Source: Saprospiraceae bacterium
GTDB lineage: Bacteria; Bacteroidota; Bacteroidia; Chitinophagales; Saprospiraceae
Direction of reading: 5' to 3'
Assembly: GCA_020630775.1 (NCBI GenBank)
Contig: JAHDIN010000003.1
Span: forward strand, 1 to 64,000
DNA length: 64,000 nucleotides
Shown: positions 7,812-16,254 of the stretch, piece after piece
How the letters are laid out: each line of letters opens with the position of its first letter
How positions within the stretch are numbered: the stretch's first letter is position 1
Notes under the pieces: generated by a model
What the model was told of the DNA's origin: nothing
The model's database searches: none
What the model saw: only the letters and a program-made list of their open reading frames with translations
Made by a program: the position numbers and the translations under genes

Positions 7812-8800
7812 TCTAATTTCTCAAATTTAGCAATATCTCTCTTTAATGTTTTACCTATCAATTTTTCAAAATCTCTGGCATCTATTCCATGATTTGGACG
7901 AAGATAACAAAGATTGTTTTCTTCAATTACTTGACCTGCTTTCATGTCTTGAGCCAAATAGCATGCTCTTCTAAACGATAAATGATGATGGGCTTCGACC
8001 TCTCGGCAAGTTTTAATTCCATCGCCTTGTAACGCCTTGATGTCTTGTATTTTATTGATTAATGTATGTACTTCGTCTCTAGTAAGCGATACTTTATGAT
8101 CTCTAAATGTTTTGTTTTCCCGACTATCTGTAAAATGAAATTCTAAAATTTCTGCTCCTGTGGCGACAGCGATCTCCAGTGCATAGGTCCCCTCAGTATG
8201 ATCAGAGTAACCTACAGGTATTTTAAAAGCTTCTCGAAAGCTTTTCATTGTGTTTAAATTGCTATCCGAAAATGGAATTGGATACATAGATGTGCACTGT
8301 AGCAATGCTAAATTCTCTTTCGATTCATAAAACGGATCTAGTCCTTTAATGAATGAAATTGTGTCTCCAACTTCTTCCATTGTGCTCAATCCGCTAGAAA
8401 TAAGCAAAGGTTTTTTAAATTTTGCAAAAGCCTTAATTATTGGATATGCAGTGAAGTCTCCAGATCCTATTTTATAAATGTCTGAATACTCATCGACCCA
8501 AGAAGCAAAATTGGGTTCCCAAATAGAGGCCATGTAGCCTATGTTGGCGGATTGACACATTTGAGCCAATTCGATATGCTGACTTTCTGATAATTCGAAC
8601 TTTTTAAAATGTTTATTTCGGATAGGGTTTTCAATTGGATTGACCAATGTGTCTCCTGTGTATATTTGAAACTTAATATAATCAACATCGGACTCAATAG
8701 CGAGTTGTGTGAGTCGTTTTGCATATTCAAAATCACCTTCATGGTTGCCTCCTATTTCTGCTATTAACAAAGGGCCATGTTTACCGTTCCAAGTTCTCAT
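7793..8800 (-). CDS. spsE: Nonulosonic acid synthase with SAF domain (NeuB/SpsE family)
   Basis: This 335-aa protein has the length and layout of N-acetylneuraminate/legionaminate/pseudaminate synthases: a TIM barrel (about 1-270) that condenses phosphoenolpyruvate with a 6-carbon aminosugar, then a C-terminal SAF/antifreeze-like domain (about 275-335) that closes the neighbouring active site of the dimer. Motifs seen: AEIGGNHEGD, YIKFQIYTGD, IYKIGSGDFTAYPII, GYSDHTEGT, EFHFTDSR. It overlaps spsF by ATGA, pairing the synthase with a CMP-activating enzyme. The exact sugar (Neu5Ac, legionaminic or pseudaminic type) is not decidable, because no dehydratase, aminotransferase or 2-epimerase for the precursor is in the window. 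Confidence 0.9.
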   Translation of the reverse strand: MRTWNGKHGPLLIAEIGGNHEGDFEYAKRLTQLAIESDVDYIKFQIYTGDTLVNPIENPIRNKHFKKFELSESQHIELAQMCQSANIGYMASIWEPNFASWVDEYSDIYKIGSGDFTAYPIIKAFAKFKKPLLISSGLSTMEEVGDTISFIKGLDPFYESKENLALLQCTSMYPIPFSDSNLNTMKSFREAFKIPVGYSDHTEGTYALEIAVATGAEILEFHFTDSRENKTFRDHKVSLTRDEVHTLINKIQDIKALQGDGIKTCREVEAHHHLSFRRACYLAQDMKAGQVIEENNLCYLRPNHGIDARDFEKLIGKTLKRDIAKFEKLEWEDLY

Positions 8801-9486
8801 GATTGATATTTTTTTATAAGTTTAGCAATGTCTTGTAAACTGTAGTGGTCAAGTCCATTTGGTAATTTCTCAACTATTTTTTTAGCTCGGATGAAATCTT
8901 CAGCTGTATCAATGGCAATTTTTAAACCTGAAGCTTCAGGGTACGCTGTATTTAAGTGGTATTTTATTTTGCAGCAACTTTCGTTTTCATAGATATAACT
9001 TGTAACATGCTCTAAATGTCTATCTTCTGAAAATTGAGTTTGCAGCTTTGCATAAGAACTAGTCTTAGCGATTTCTATACTCATTCCGTAGGGGAAAGTC
9101 CGACCTTTTACATTGCTGATGAAATCGAATTTGTTAGTCTTAGCTAAAGCAATCATTTTTTTCATCGCCTCAATATCAATAAATAAGTTATCGCCATTTA
9201 CTCTAATGGCATAATCAAAATTAAAAGCTTGGGCTGTTTCCGAAAATCGAGAGGCGACATTGTTTAAACTTCCCCTAAAATACGATTGGTAGTTTTTTAG
9301 ACAATATTTTTCAATAGGATTATCTGTCTTTTTTAAACTTGTAGCGACGACAACTTCTAATCCATCAATTTGCTTGAGTCTTTTGATGATATGGGTGATT
9401 ATGGGTTGTCCATCTATAGACTTGAGTATTTTTCCAGGAAGTCTTGAAGAGTTATATCTGCAGATAACTATGGCTCCAACTTTCAT
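8797..9486 (-). CDS. spsF: SpsF-type cytidylyltransferase
   Basis: This 229-aa nucleotidyltransferase carries the N-terminal CRYNSSRLPGKIL motif, the hallmark of the SpsF/KdsB-like branch of the acylneuraminate cytidylyltransferase superfamily, followed by RVNGDNLFID (metal and sugar site) and FPYGMSIEI. SpsF normally accompanies SpsE in spore-coat and capsule clusters, and the same pair is present here with 4-nt overlaps on both sides. Expected role: CTP-dependent activation of the nonulosonic acid made by the adjacent synthase. A genuine NeuA lies at 12816-13487, so the operon may have its own dedicated activating enzyme. Confidence 0.85.
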   Translation of the reverse strand: MKVGAIVICRYNSSRLPGKILKSIDGQPIITHIIKRLKQIDGLEVVVATSLKKTDNPIEKYCLKNYQSYFRGSLNNVASRFSETAQAFNFDYAIRVNGDNLFIDIEAMKKMIALAKTNKFDFISNVKGRTFPYGMSIEIAKTSSYAKLQTQFSEDRHLEHVTSYIYENESCCKIKYHLNTAYPEASGLKIAIDTAEDFIRAKKIVEKLPNGLDHYSLQDIAKLIKKYQS

Positions 9487-10034
9487 ACTCTTTCACTAAT
9501 CTTTTTGGCTGGAATACCTCCAACAATAGAATATGATTTAACATCATCCTTTACTAATGCTCCAGCGGCAATAACAGCCCCATCCTCAATAGTCACCCCT
9601 TTTAATATTTTGGCTCCAGTGCCAATCCAAACATCATTGCCGATAACTATAGGTGCTGTTTGATTTGGTTGCTTATTGATTGGTAATTTTTTATCAATGG
9701 TGTGATCACTATCGACTATATATACAAAAGGCGCAATAAGGCAGTCTTGACCTATTTCAATTTTTTCAGAAGCGAACATGTAAGTATGATAACCAACAGT
9801 AGTGTTTTTACCAATCTTAATTGTGGCGTTTTCATTACATGGACAAATTCTACATTCTGCTTTGAGAACCATGTTGTCCCCAAGGAAAATGTTTTTGGGG
9901 TATCGCATTAAGTGAACCTTATTTTCGAAATAAACGCCTTGACCTAATGCTCCTAGTTTCAAACTATGTTTGAAGTATCTCCATCTGGTCGCTAAAGTAG
10001 GTTTTAAATGTTTTCTTAGTTGTGCGTTTTTCAA
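9483..10034 (-). CDS. Hexapeptide-repeat (left-handed beta-helix) acyltransferase
   Basis: This 183-aa protein resembles the maltose/galactoside O-acetyltransferase and WbbJ group. Hexapeptide repeats run through most of the chain, with the catalytic His in DSDHTID and the C-terminal coil IVIGNDVWIGTGAKILKGV, then VIAAGALV and a typical end (IVGGIPAKKI). It transfers an acetyl group from acetyl-CoA to a sugar hydroxyl or amine. Four-base overlaps link it to the epimerase upstream and spsF downstream, so it likely acetylates an intermediate or the finished nonulosonate. It lacks the NAD-like N-terminal domain of NeuD/PglD. Confidence 0.87.
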   Translation of the reverse strand: MKNAQLRKHLKPTLATRWRYFKHSLKLGALGQGVYFENKVHLMRYPKNIFLGDNMVLKAECRICPCNENATIKIGKNTTVGYHTYMFASEKIEIGQDCLIAPFVYIVDSDHTIDKKLPINKQPNQTAPIVIGNDVWIGTGAKILKGVTIEDGAVIAAGALVKDDVKSYSIVGGIPAKKISERV

Positions 10035-10987
10035 ATCTTGAAATTATTAATGTGCCACTTTATGGTTCTTTTTAGTCCTTCTTCGATACTCACTAATGGC
10101 TTATAATCTAATTCGGTTTTTATTTTTGATATATCTGCAAGACTATTCTTTATGTCTCCTCTTCTATTAGGCCCATAATTGGGTTCTATAGAAGATTTTA
10201 ATATTTCTGCAATTTTATAATAAAGAGATTTTACAGTTATTTTATCTCCGAGGGCAATGTTGAAAATTCTAAATGTTGGCTTCGAGTATGTTTTTTTCAA
10301 AGCTAGATAGTTGGCATTCACTACATTTTCTATGTAAGTAAAATCTCTGCTTTGTAATCCATCTCCATGTATTGTTGGCGTGACTTCTTTTCTTAGTTTA
10401 TCAATAAAAATTGGAATGACAGCAGCGTATGCGCCAGATGGATCTTGCTTTGGACCAAAAACATTAAAATACCTTAACCCTATTATCGATAGGTCATAAA
10501 GTTCAGAAAATATCCTTCCGTATTCTTCTTTTGTCCTTTTTGTTAATGCATATGGTGATAAGGGTTGGCCTATTTTTTCTTCGATCTTCGGTAAATTTTG
10601 ATCATCTCCATAAACAGAAGATGAAGATGCAAAAACTATCTTATTGATTTGATTCTCTCTTGCTACTTGCAAAATATTCAACCAACCGTTTACATTATTT
10701 TCATTACTTAGAAGTGGATTTTCGATTGACCTTTGGACAGATCCTAACGCAGCTTGGTGACTGATATGTGTTATAGAATCAGCTGCTTTTTTACAATCTT
10801 CAATATTTCTAATATCTCCTTCAATAAGTTCAAATTTCGGATCATTATGAAATTCTTGAATATTGGATTTTTTTCCAGTCACATAATTGTCCAAAACACG
10901 TACAAGTTCTACCTCTTCTTTTTGAAGTAAATATTTGACCAAATTTGATCCTATAAATCCAGCACCTCCAGTAATTAATACGCGCAT
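10031..10987 (-). CDS. NAD-dependent UDP-GlcNAc 4-epimerase-like SDR (WbpP/TviC type)
   Basis: This 318-aa extended short-chain dehydrogenase has the N-terminal dinucleotide site GGAGFIGS, the ASSSSVYG segment containing the catalytic Ser, and YALTK (Tyr-x-x-x-Lys). QAALGSVQRSIENP and the GLRYFNVFGPKQDP segment are typical of the WbpP/TviC UDP-N-acetylglucosamine 4-epimerase group rather than of GalE proper. It would supply UDP-GalNAc or a related donor for the surface glycan. It is the first gene of the ten-gene leftward operon; the promoter should lie in 10988-11270. Confidence 0.85.
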   Translation of the reverse strand: MRVLITGGAGFIGSNLVKYLLQKEEVELVRVLDNYVTGKKSNIQEFHNDPKFELIEGDIRNIEDCKKAADSITHISHQAALGSVQRSIENPLLSNENNVNGWLNILQVARENQINKIVFASSSSVYGDDQNLPKIEEKIGQPLSPYALTKRTKEEYGRIFSELYDLSIIGLRYFNVFGPKQDPSGAYAAVIPIFIDKLRKEVTPTIHGDGLQSRDFTYIENVVNANYLALKKTYSKPTFRIFNIALGDKITVKSLYYKIAEILKSSIEPNYGPNRRGDIKNSLADISKIKTELDYKPLVSIEEGLKRTIKWHINNFKI

Positions 10988-11270
10988 TAATATATAATTT
11001 GAATTAATTTTAGAAAGTCTCTAAATCAGGGTAGTGTGCATTTTGCTAACCCCAAAAGGTCTGAAATTACAGTTCCTAACCTGGTGTATTTCTTACCTAG
11101 ATTCGATTAGACTATCTTAATGGCAAATATTAGAATTATATTGAATATATAGTCCTAATTAATGCTTTTTTTGGCCCATTTCTTGCCAAATTAAGTCTCA
11201 TCTATAGGATTAGTATAAGAATCTTTTACTGGATTATAATAATGGGTCAAATTGAATTTAATTTGCTACC
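10988..11270. promoter_or_regulatory. Divergent intergenic region of the glycan locus
   Basis: 283 nt separate the leftward glycan operon from the rightward synthase gene, so promoters in both directions are expected. I found no perfect TAnnTTTG box in either direction. TTAATTTG near 11258-11265 comes close for the rightward gene but would leave almost no leader. No gene seen. Confidence 0.45.
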
Positions 11271-12143
11271 GTGAATTCGACTAGTATATATAAGACACCA
11301 AAAGTAGTAGCTGAAATAGGTTGCAATCATAAGGGAGATCTCCTTATTGCCAAAGAGTTGATTCAATTGGCTAAATCAGCAAATGCTGATTATGCAAAAT
11401 TTCAGAAGCGATGTCCAAAAGAATGTCTCACTGAGGAACAATATAACGCTCCACATCCTGTAGCTTATCAGTCTTATGGTGAAACTTATGGTGCCCATAG
11501 GGAATTTCTTGAATTTTCGGTTGAGCAACATTCGGAATTAAAGGCGTTTTCAGAGTCGATAGGAATAAAATATGCTACATCGGTATGGGACATTACATCA
11601 GCAAAAGAAATAATAAGTCTTAGTCCTGATTTTATAAAAGTACCATCAGCTTGTAATAATCATGAGGACTTGCTCAATTATTTAATCAATCATTATGATG
11701 GTGATGTTCATGTCTCTTTGGGTATGACACGTGATGATGAATTAATAAAAATCCTCCAGCTTTTTGAAAATCATATGCAGCGCTTAGTATTGTACGCATG
11801 TACTTCAAATTATCCCGTTAAATTTGAAAACGTTTGTTTGCTTGAAATTCAGAAAATTAAAAATAGCTGGGGTGACAAATTAAGCGGAGTTGGTTTTTCA
11901 GGACATCATTTGGGAATCGCCATAGATATAGCTGCATACACCTTGGGTGCAGAATGGATTGAAAGACATTTTACAAAGGATAGGACTTGGAAAGGAACCG
12001 ACCATGCGGCATCACTAGAGCCAGGGGGTTTGCAGAAACTGATTCGAGATTTAGATGCAACGCATAAAGCACTTGCTTTTAAGGACCAAGAAATTTTAGA
12101 AGCTGAGAAGATACAGCGTGATAAATTGAAATTTAAGAAGTAA
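11271..12143 (+). CDS. neuB: Second nonulosonic acid synthase, NANS-like, without SAF domain
   Basis: This 290-aa NeuB-family TIM barrel has AEIGCNHKGDLLIAKEL at the N-terminus and YAKFQKRCPKE at the phosphate-binding region. GFSGHHLGIAIDIAA and WKGTDHAASLEPGGL near the C-terminus resemble animal sialic acid synthase (NANS) more than the SpsE-like paralogue at 7793-8800. The chain stops where the SAF/antifreeze-like domain would begin. It starts with GTG: no in-frame ATG lies nearby and the conserved barrel begins about 10 residues later. NANS-like enzymes often use 6-phosphorylated mannose or ManNAc, so a KDN- or Neu5Ac-9-phosphate product is possible. With neuA downstream it would form a second nonulosonate route. 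Confidence 0.85.
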   Translation: MNSTSIYKTPKVVAEIGCNHKGDLLIAKELIQLAKSANADYAKFQKRCPKECLTEEQYNAPHPVAYQSYGETYGAHREFLEFSVEQHSELKAFSESIGIKYATSVWDITSAKEIISLSPDFIKVPSACNNHEDLLNYLINHYDGDVHVSLGMTRDDELIKILQLFENHMQRLVLYACTSNYPVKFENVCLLEIQKIKNSWGDKLSGVGFSGHHLGIAIDIAAYTLGAEWIERHFTKDRTWKGTDHAASLEPGGLQKLIRDLDATHKALAFKDQEILEAEKIQRDKLKFKK

Positions 12144-12144
12144 T

Positions 12145-12750
12145 CTAATCGTGATTAGCCTTGAGCATTTCTAAAAACATGTAGTTTAATTCCGTCGCAA
12201 CTTCGTAAACCTTGTTTTTGTAAGCATTCATTTCTTCAGGAGTGTCATCTGCTATTTTAGGATCTTCATATTGTAAATGAAATCTTTTTACATCTGGTAT
12301 AAATGGACAATTTCGATCAGCATCTGAGCATACTGTTACTGCGATATAATCATTTTTCGGGTTAAATGGATCGTCGTATCTTTTTGAGTAGAAATAATGA
12401 TCTTTACCATGGAGTCTGTAAATGTATAGTGGGTTTTCTTTTAAACCATATTCTATAAAATCATAACCTAAATGACCTAATGCTGCGATCATTCGATGGT
12501 TAAAAGCAGTAGCTTCTGTGCCGCCCGAAAAACTTTGCATATTCTTTAAATTATACTTTGAGTAAAAAATGAAGAATAAGAACTCTGCTAATTGCGATCT
12601 TCTAGAATTGTGGGTGCAAATAAAGGATATTTCAAGTCGACCCGTTTTATTGATTTGATCTTTTAGAGTAACAGAGAGTTCTTTAAGCTGAGTTTTTCGA
12701 GACTCAGAAATTGTATGATTTGAATTTTGTAAAATTTGGTCGATGATCAT
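12145..12750 (-). CDS. ArsC-like (low-molecular-weight phosphatase fold) arsenate reductase/phosphatase
   Basis: This 201-aa protein of the LMW-PTP fold has P-loop C45-THNSR-R51 (CX5R). It also has C141-SDADRN-C148, which matches the spacing and sequence around the two redox cysteines of thioredoxin-coupled arsenate reductase ArsC (CSDADNNC in the staphylococcal enzyme). That gives the full three-cysteine relay. A ~40-residue N-terminal extension and an insertion around 105-130 (HGKDHYFYSKRYDD) distinguish it. It lies on the opposite strand between the NANS-like synthase and neuA, one nucleotide from the synthase stop. Function could be arsenate detoxification or protein/sugar dephosphorylation. 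No ars operon partner is visible. Confidence 0.75.
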   Translation of the reverse strand: MIIDQILQNSNHTISESRKTQLKELSVTLKDQINKTGRLEISFICTHNSRRSQLAEFLFFIFYSKYNLKNMQSFSGGTEATAFNHRMIAALGHLGYDFIEYGLKENPLYIYRLHGKDHYFYSKRYDDPFNPKNDYIAVTVCSDADRNCPFIPDVKRFHLQYEDPKIADDTPEEMNAYKNKVYEVATELNYMFLEMLKANHD

Positions 12751-12815
12751 TCACAAATTAAATCATTGCATTCTTAATCAACAAAGAATTAATTTAGCTT
12801 AACAAAGATTTATTT

Positions 12816-13487
12816 ATCAAGACTATAGCTTTTATACCGGCTAGATGTGGATCAAAATCTATCCCTTTAAAGAATATCAAGGATTTCTGTGGTAAACCCT
12901 TGATTTGGTGGACTTTAAATGCATTGAGTAGAGCAGTGTGTATCGATGAAATTGTATTAGCTACGGATTGTGATGAAATTGAAAATACAGCCAAGTCATT
13001 CGGTTTTGAGAAGCTTACTATTTATAAAAGAGTTTATGAGAATGCTCAAGATCATTCTTCTACAGAAAGTGTGATGCTTGAATATCTTGATTCTTCTAGA
13101 CATGATGAAAAATCAGTATTTATTTTAGTACAGGCCACTTCACCATTTACAACCGCTTCTAATTTTACAAATGCATTAAATCAATTTAAGGAAGAGGGAT
13201 GCAATAGTATGTTGAGTTGCGCATTAACACATCAATTTATTTGGAATAAGGAAGGTCGTCCTTTAAATTATGATTTTAGCAATCGTCCTCGAAGACAAGA
13301 TTTTGAAGGTACTCTAATTGAGAATGGTGCTTTTTATATCAGTAGGGTAAAAGATATTTTGGACTCCAAAAATAGGTTATCCGGTAAAATTGGTATTTAT
13401 AAAATGCCGGAGTATACAAGTATAGAGTTGGATGAGCCTATGGATTGGATTCGTGCAGAAGCGATTATGTGGTGGCTAATGAAATAG
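12816..13487 (+). CDS. neuA: CMP-sialic acid synthetase (acylneuraminate cytidylyltransferase), non-canonical start
   Basis: The protein is ~223 aa if counted from the ATC at 12816. The complete N-terminal active-site motif IPARCGSKSIPLKNI and GKPLIWWTL are present, then DEIVLATDCDEI, the LVQATSPFT motif and a DEPMDW end. The enzyme links CTP to a nonulosonic acid. In this frame a stop (TAG 12795-12797) precedes the motif, and no ATG, GTG or TTG occurs between it and residue KTIAFIPAR. The ATC at 12816 sits exactly where the family has Met (I-KTIAFIPAR). The first permissible codon (TTG at 12900) would remove the catalytic motif, so it is not a credible start. Possibilities are ATC initiation, a mutated start, or a sequencing error. 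Confidence 0.82.
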   Translation: MKTIAFIPARCGSKSIPLKNIKDFCGKPLIWWTLNALSRAVCIDEIVLATDCDEIENTAKSFGFEKLTIYKRVYENAQDHSSTESVMLEYLDSSRHDEKSVFILVQATSPFTTASNFTNALNQFKEEGCNSMLSCALTHQFIWNKEGRPLNYDFSNRPRRQDFEGTLIENGAFYISRVKDILDSKNRLSGKIGIYKMPEYTSIELDEPMDWIRAEAIMWWLMK

Positions 13488-13491
13488 TTTT

Positions 13492-14025
13492 TTATTTGTC
13501 AAATGTAGGAAGAGATAAATCTCTTTTTGAAATAATCATTTCATTTTTGTTAACCTTCCAATCGATATTTAATTTTTTATCCAAAGGATGGATGCCGCTT
13601 TCGTGTTCTTTGCTGTAGTAGTTGTCGCATTTGTAATTAAATATTGCAGATTTGCTTAATGTTGCAAAACCATGAGCAAAACCGCGTGGAATGAATAATT
13701 GTCTTTTGTTTTTTTGGCTTAGAATAATTCTATAAGTCTGGCCATAGGTCGGAGACATGTCTCGAAGATCTACGACGACATCTAATACTTTTCCCTTGGT
13801 TACTCTCACTAGTTTTGCTTGCGCAAAAGAGCCAGTTTGAAAATGTAAGCCTCTTACTGTCCCATACTTTGATTTAGATTCATTGTCTTGAATAAAATTT
13901 AAATCAAAGCCATTCTCTTCCCACGTCTTTGAATTAAATGACTCAAAAAAATATCCGCGAGTATCTTTGAATACCTTTGGTTCAAATACAACAAGACCTT
14001 CTATATTAGTTTTAATTATTCCCAC
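13492..14025 (-). CDS. rfbC: dTDP-4-dehydrorhamnose 3,5-epimerase
   Basis: This 177-aa cupin has the full family length. VRGLHFQ contains the catalytic His61; the RGFAHGF motif and NYKCDNYYSKEHESGI segment are also typical. It converts dTDP-4-keto-6-deoxyglucose to dTDP-4-keto-L-rhamnose for surface polysaccharide. The rmlA, rmlB and rmlD partners are not in the window. It converges with neuA (4 nt between stops) and its stop lies towards neuA, so it is probably transcribed with the der-era group or from its own promoter just after der. Confidence 0.92.
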   Translation of the reverse strand: MGIIKTNIEGLVVFEPKVFKDTRGYFFESFNSKTWEENGFDLNFIQDNESKSKYGTVRGLHFQTGSFAQAKLVRVTKGKVLDVVVDLRDMSPTYGQTYRIILSQKNKRQLFIPRGFAHGFATLSKSAIFNYKCDNYYSKEHESGIHPLDKKLNIDWKVNKNEMIISKRDLSLPTFDK

Positions 14026-14031
14026 GTCAAT

Positions 14032-15342
14032 TTACTTGGCTCTGAAAAATATACTAATCGGTACACCTTTGAAATTAAAATGTTTCCTGAGTTTATTTTT
14101 TAAGAACTGTTTATAATGCGGCTTTACATGATCTGGATGGTTGCAAAAGAAAGCAAATGCTGGGTAGGCTAAAGGCAATTGACTGATGTATTTGATTTTT
14201 ATAAATCGACCTCGTGATGAAGGAGGAGGTGTTCTTTCAATTTCCTTTAACATCAGATCGTTAAGTTCTGATGTTTTAATTTTTTGTGTTCTTCTGTTGT
14301 AAACATCTAAGGCGATGTCTATCGCTTTGCTTATTCTTTGTTTCTCAATGACACTTGTAAATATCACTGGCACATCATTAAAAGGCGCTAGTTTTTCTTT
14401 TATTCGTGTTTCAAATTCTTTTGCGGTGTTTGTTTCTTTGTTTTTAATTAAATCCCATTTATTTACAAGAATGACAACGCCTTTATTCCTTTTAACAGCC
14501 AAACTGAAAATTGAAAGATCTTGAGATTCAATACCATTTACTGCATCAATTAAGAGCATGATGACATCAGCTTCTTCTATGGACCTTATAGCTCTTAGTA
14601 CTGAATAGAATTCTAAGTTTTCGTGTACCTTACTTTTTTTTCTAATCCCAGCGGTATCAATCAAATAGAAGTTTTTACCAAACTTATTATAGTGACTGTG
14701 GACACTGTCTCTGGTCGTACCTGCGATATCAGTTACAATGTTTCTGTCTTCTCCTAAAAGGGCATTTGTTAATGAGGATTTTCCAACATTCGGTTGCCCA
14801 ACAATAGCTAACTTAGGGATGTCTTCTTCAAAATCTGAAGTCGTTTTTTCAGGTAACGATTCGGTAATTGTATCTAAAAGTTCTCCAGTTCCAGAACCAC
14901 TTATTGACGACACAAACAAGGTGTTTTCAAATCCTAAACTCCAAAATTCATTGGCTTGTAATTGCCGACTATTATTGTCAACTTTATTAACGACCACAAA
15001 AACCTTTTTTGTTTGCCGCCTCAAAATATTAGCCATCTGTTCATCTAAATCAGTAATGCCAGTCATGACATCCACCATGAAAATGATAACATCCGCTTCG
15101 TCAATAGCGATGCTTACTTGTTCACGAATAGCCGCTTCAAAAATATCATCACTGTTTTGAACAAAACCGCCTGTATCAATCACTGTAAATTGCCTACCGT
15201 TCCACTCAGTGCTACCGTATATCCTATCTCTAGTAACACCAGATACATTATCTATGATGGCTTTTTTAACACCAATCAACCTGTTAAATAAAGTTGATTT
15301 TCCAACGTTTGGTCTTCCAACTATAGCAATAACTTGAGCCAT
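14032..15342 (-). CDS. der: Ribosome biogenesis GTPase Der (EngA)
   Basis: This 436-aa protein has two tandem TrmE-Era-EngA GTPase domains: the first has GRPNVGKST (residues 8-16), DTGG and NKVD; the second has GQPNVGKSS (~182), DTAGI and NKWD. A C-terminal KH-like domain follows (about 350-436, ending GVPISIFFRAK). It acts in 50S subunit maturation and is essential in most bacteria. It lies 9 nt downstream of era, so the two GTPase genes form a unit, with rfbC 6 nt further on. Confidence 0.97.
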   Translation of the reverse strand: MAQVIAIVGRPNVGKSTLFNRLIGVKKAIIDNVSGVTRDRIYGSTEWNGRQFTVIDTGGFVQNSDDIFEAAIREQVSIAIDEADVIIFMVDVMTGITDLDEQMANILRRQTKKVFVVVNKVDNNSRQLQANEFWSLGFENTLFVSSISGSGTGELLDTITESLPEKTTSDFEEDIPKLAIVGQPNVGKSSLTNALLGEDRNIVTDIAGTTRDSVHSHYNKFGKNFYLIDTAGIRKKSKVHENLEFYSVLRAIRSIEEADVIMLLIDAVNGIESQDLSIFSLAVKRNKGVVILVNKWDLIKNKETNTAKEFETRIKEKLAPFNDVPVIFTSVIEKQRISKAIDIALDVYNRRTQKIKTSELNDLMLKEIERTPPPSSRGRFIKIKYISQLPLAYPAFAFFCNHPDHVKPHYKQFLKNKLRKHFNFKGVPISIFFRAK

Positions 15343-15351
15343 TAGTTTCTC

Positions 15352-16251
15352 TTAATTTAAATATCCAAAGCTTTTTAATAATCGATCATCATCTCTCCAT
15401 TTCTCTTTAATCTTTACATATAACTCTAAATGGATTTGGTGGCCTAAAAATTTCTCAATATCCTTTCTTGCTTCTATTCCTAGTTTCTTTATTGATGATC
15501 CGCCCTTCCCAATTAGAATATGCTTTTGAGATTGCCTCATAGCAATGATGTTTGCTCTAATTCTATTAAATGGTTTTCCATTTCTATTCTCCTCTTTATA
15601 TTCCTCAATGATTACTTCACAAGAGTAGGGAATTTCTTGTTTGTAAAGCAATAAGATTTTTTCTCTTATCATTTCAGTGATGAAAAAACGTTCAGGTTTA
15701 TCTGATAATTGATCTTTAGGAAAGTACACTGGTCCTTCTGGTAGTCTTTTTTTGATGCATTCAAGAACGTGATCGGTTCCTGCTTTATTTAATGCTGAAA
15801 TGAAATGGATTTCATCAAAGTCTAGAATAGATTCCCATTTAGTTTTAAGTTCAAGAAGGGCTTCAGGATTTGATAAGTCTACCTTATTAATAAGTAAAAA
15901 TTTAGGCACATCTGCCTTTTTAAGTTTATTCAAAACTTTTTCTTCTCCAGTATAATCCTCTCCGGGTTCCGTCACAAAGATGACTAGATCGGCATCCTCG
16001 AAAATTGAAAAAGCTGCTTTGTTCATGGCTTCTTGCATTTTGTAATTCGGATCGGTGATTAAACCCGGTGTGTCCGAAAATACAATTTGAAATTCTTCAG
16101 TATTGTATATGCCTAAAATGCGATGTCTAGTAGTTTGTGGCTTATGGGTAATGATAGACATTTTCTCACCTAGAAATGCATTCATTAATGTCGACTTTCC
16201 CACGTTGGGCCGACCAATTATATTAACGTATCCTGAGTAGTGTTTTTTCAA
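15352..16251 (-). CDS. era: GTPase Era
   Basis: This 299-aa protein has the Era GTPase domain (GRPNVGKST at 12-20, DTPGL, NKVDLS) and a C-terminal KH RNA-binding domain (KHILIGKGGSSIKKLG). It binds the 3' end of 16S rRNA in 30S maturation. The start is TTG at 16251-16249, 3 nt after the stop of the upstream gene; the first conserved residues (YVNIIGRPNVGKST) follow immediately, which supports that start. Confidence 0.97.
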   Translation of the reverse strand: MKKHYSGYVNIIGRPNVGKSTLMNAFLGEKMSIITHKPQTTRHRILGIYNTEEFQIVFSDTPGLITDPNYKMQEAMNKAAFSIFEDADLVIFVTEPGEDYTGEEKVLNKLKKADVPKFLLINKVDLSNPEALLELKTKWESILDFDEIHFISALNKAGTDHVLECIKKRLPEGPVYFPKDQLSDKPERFFITEMIREKILLLYKQEIPYSCEVIIEEYKEENRNGKPFNRIRANIIAMRQSQKHILIGKGGSSIKKLGIEARKDIEKFLGHQIHLELYVKIKEKWRDDDRLLKSFGYLN

Positions 16252-16254
16252 ATA

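Noticed and set aside
12794-12994. 66-aa minus-strand frame over the start of neuA
   Set aside because: It lies antisense to the conserved neuA motif, starts inside it and has no recognisable features.
14738-15160. 140-aa plus-strand frame opposite der
   Set aside because: It is fully antisense to the GTPase domains of der, whose motifs are intact; Ser/Thr-rich composition is a mirror of der codons.
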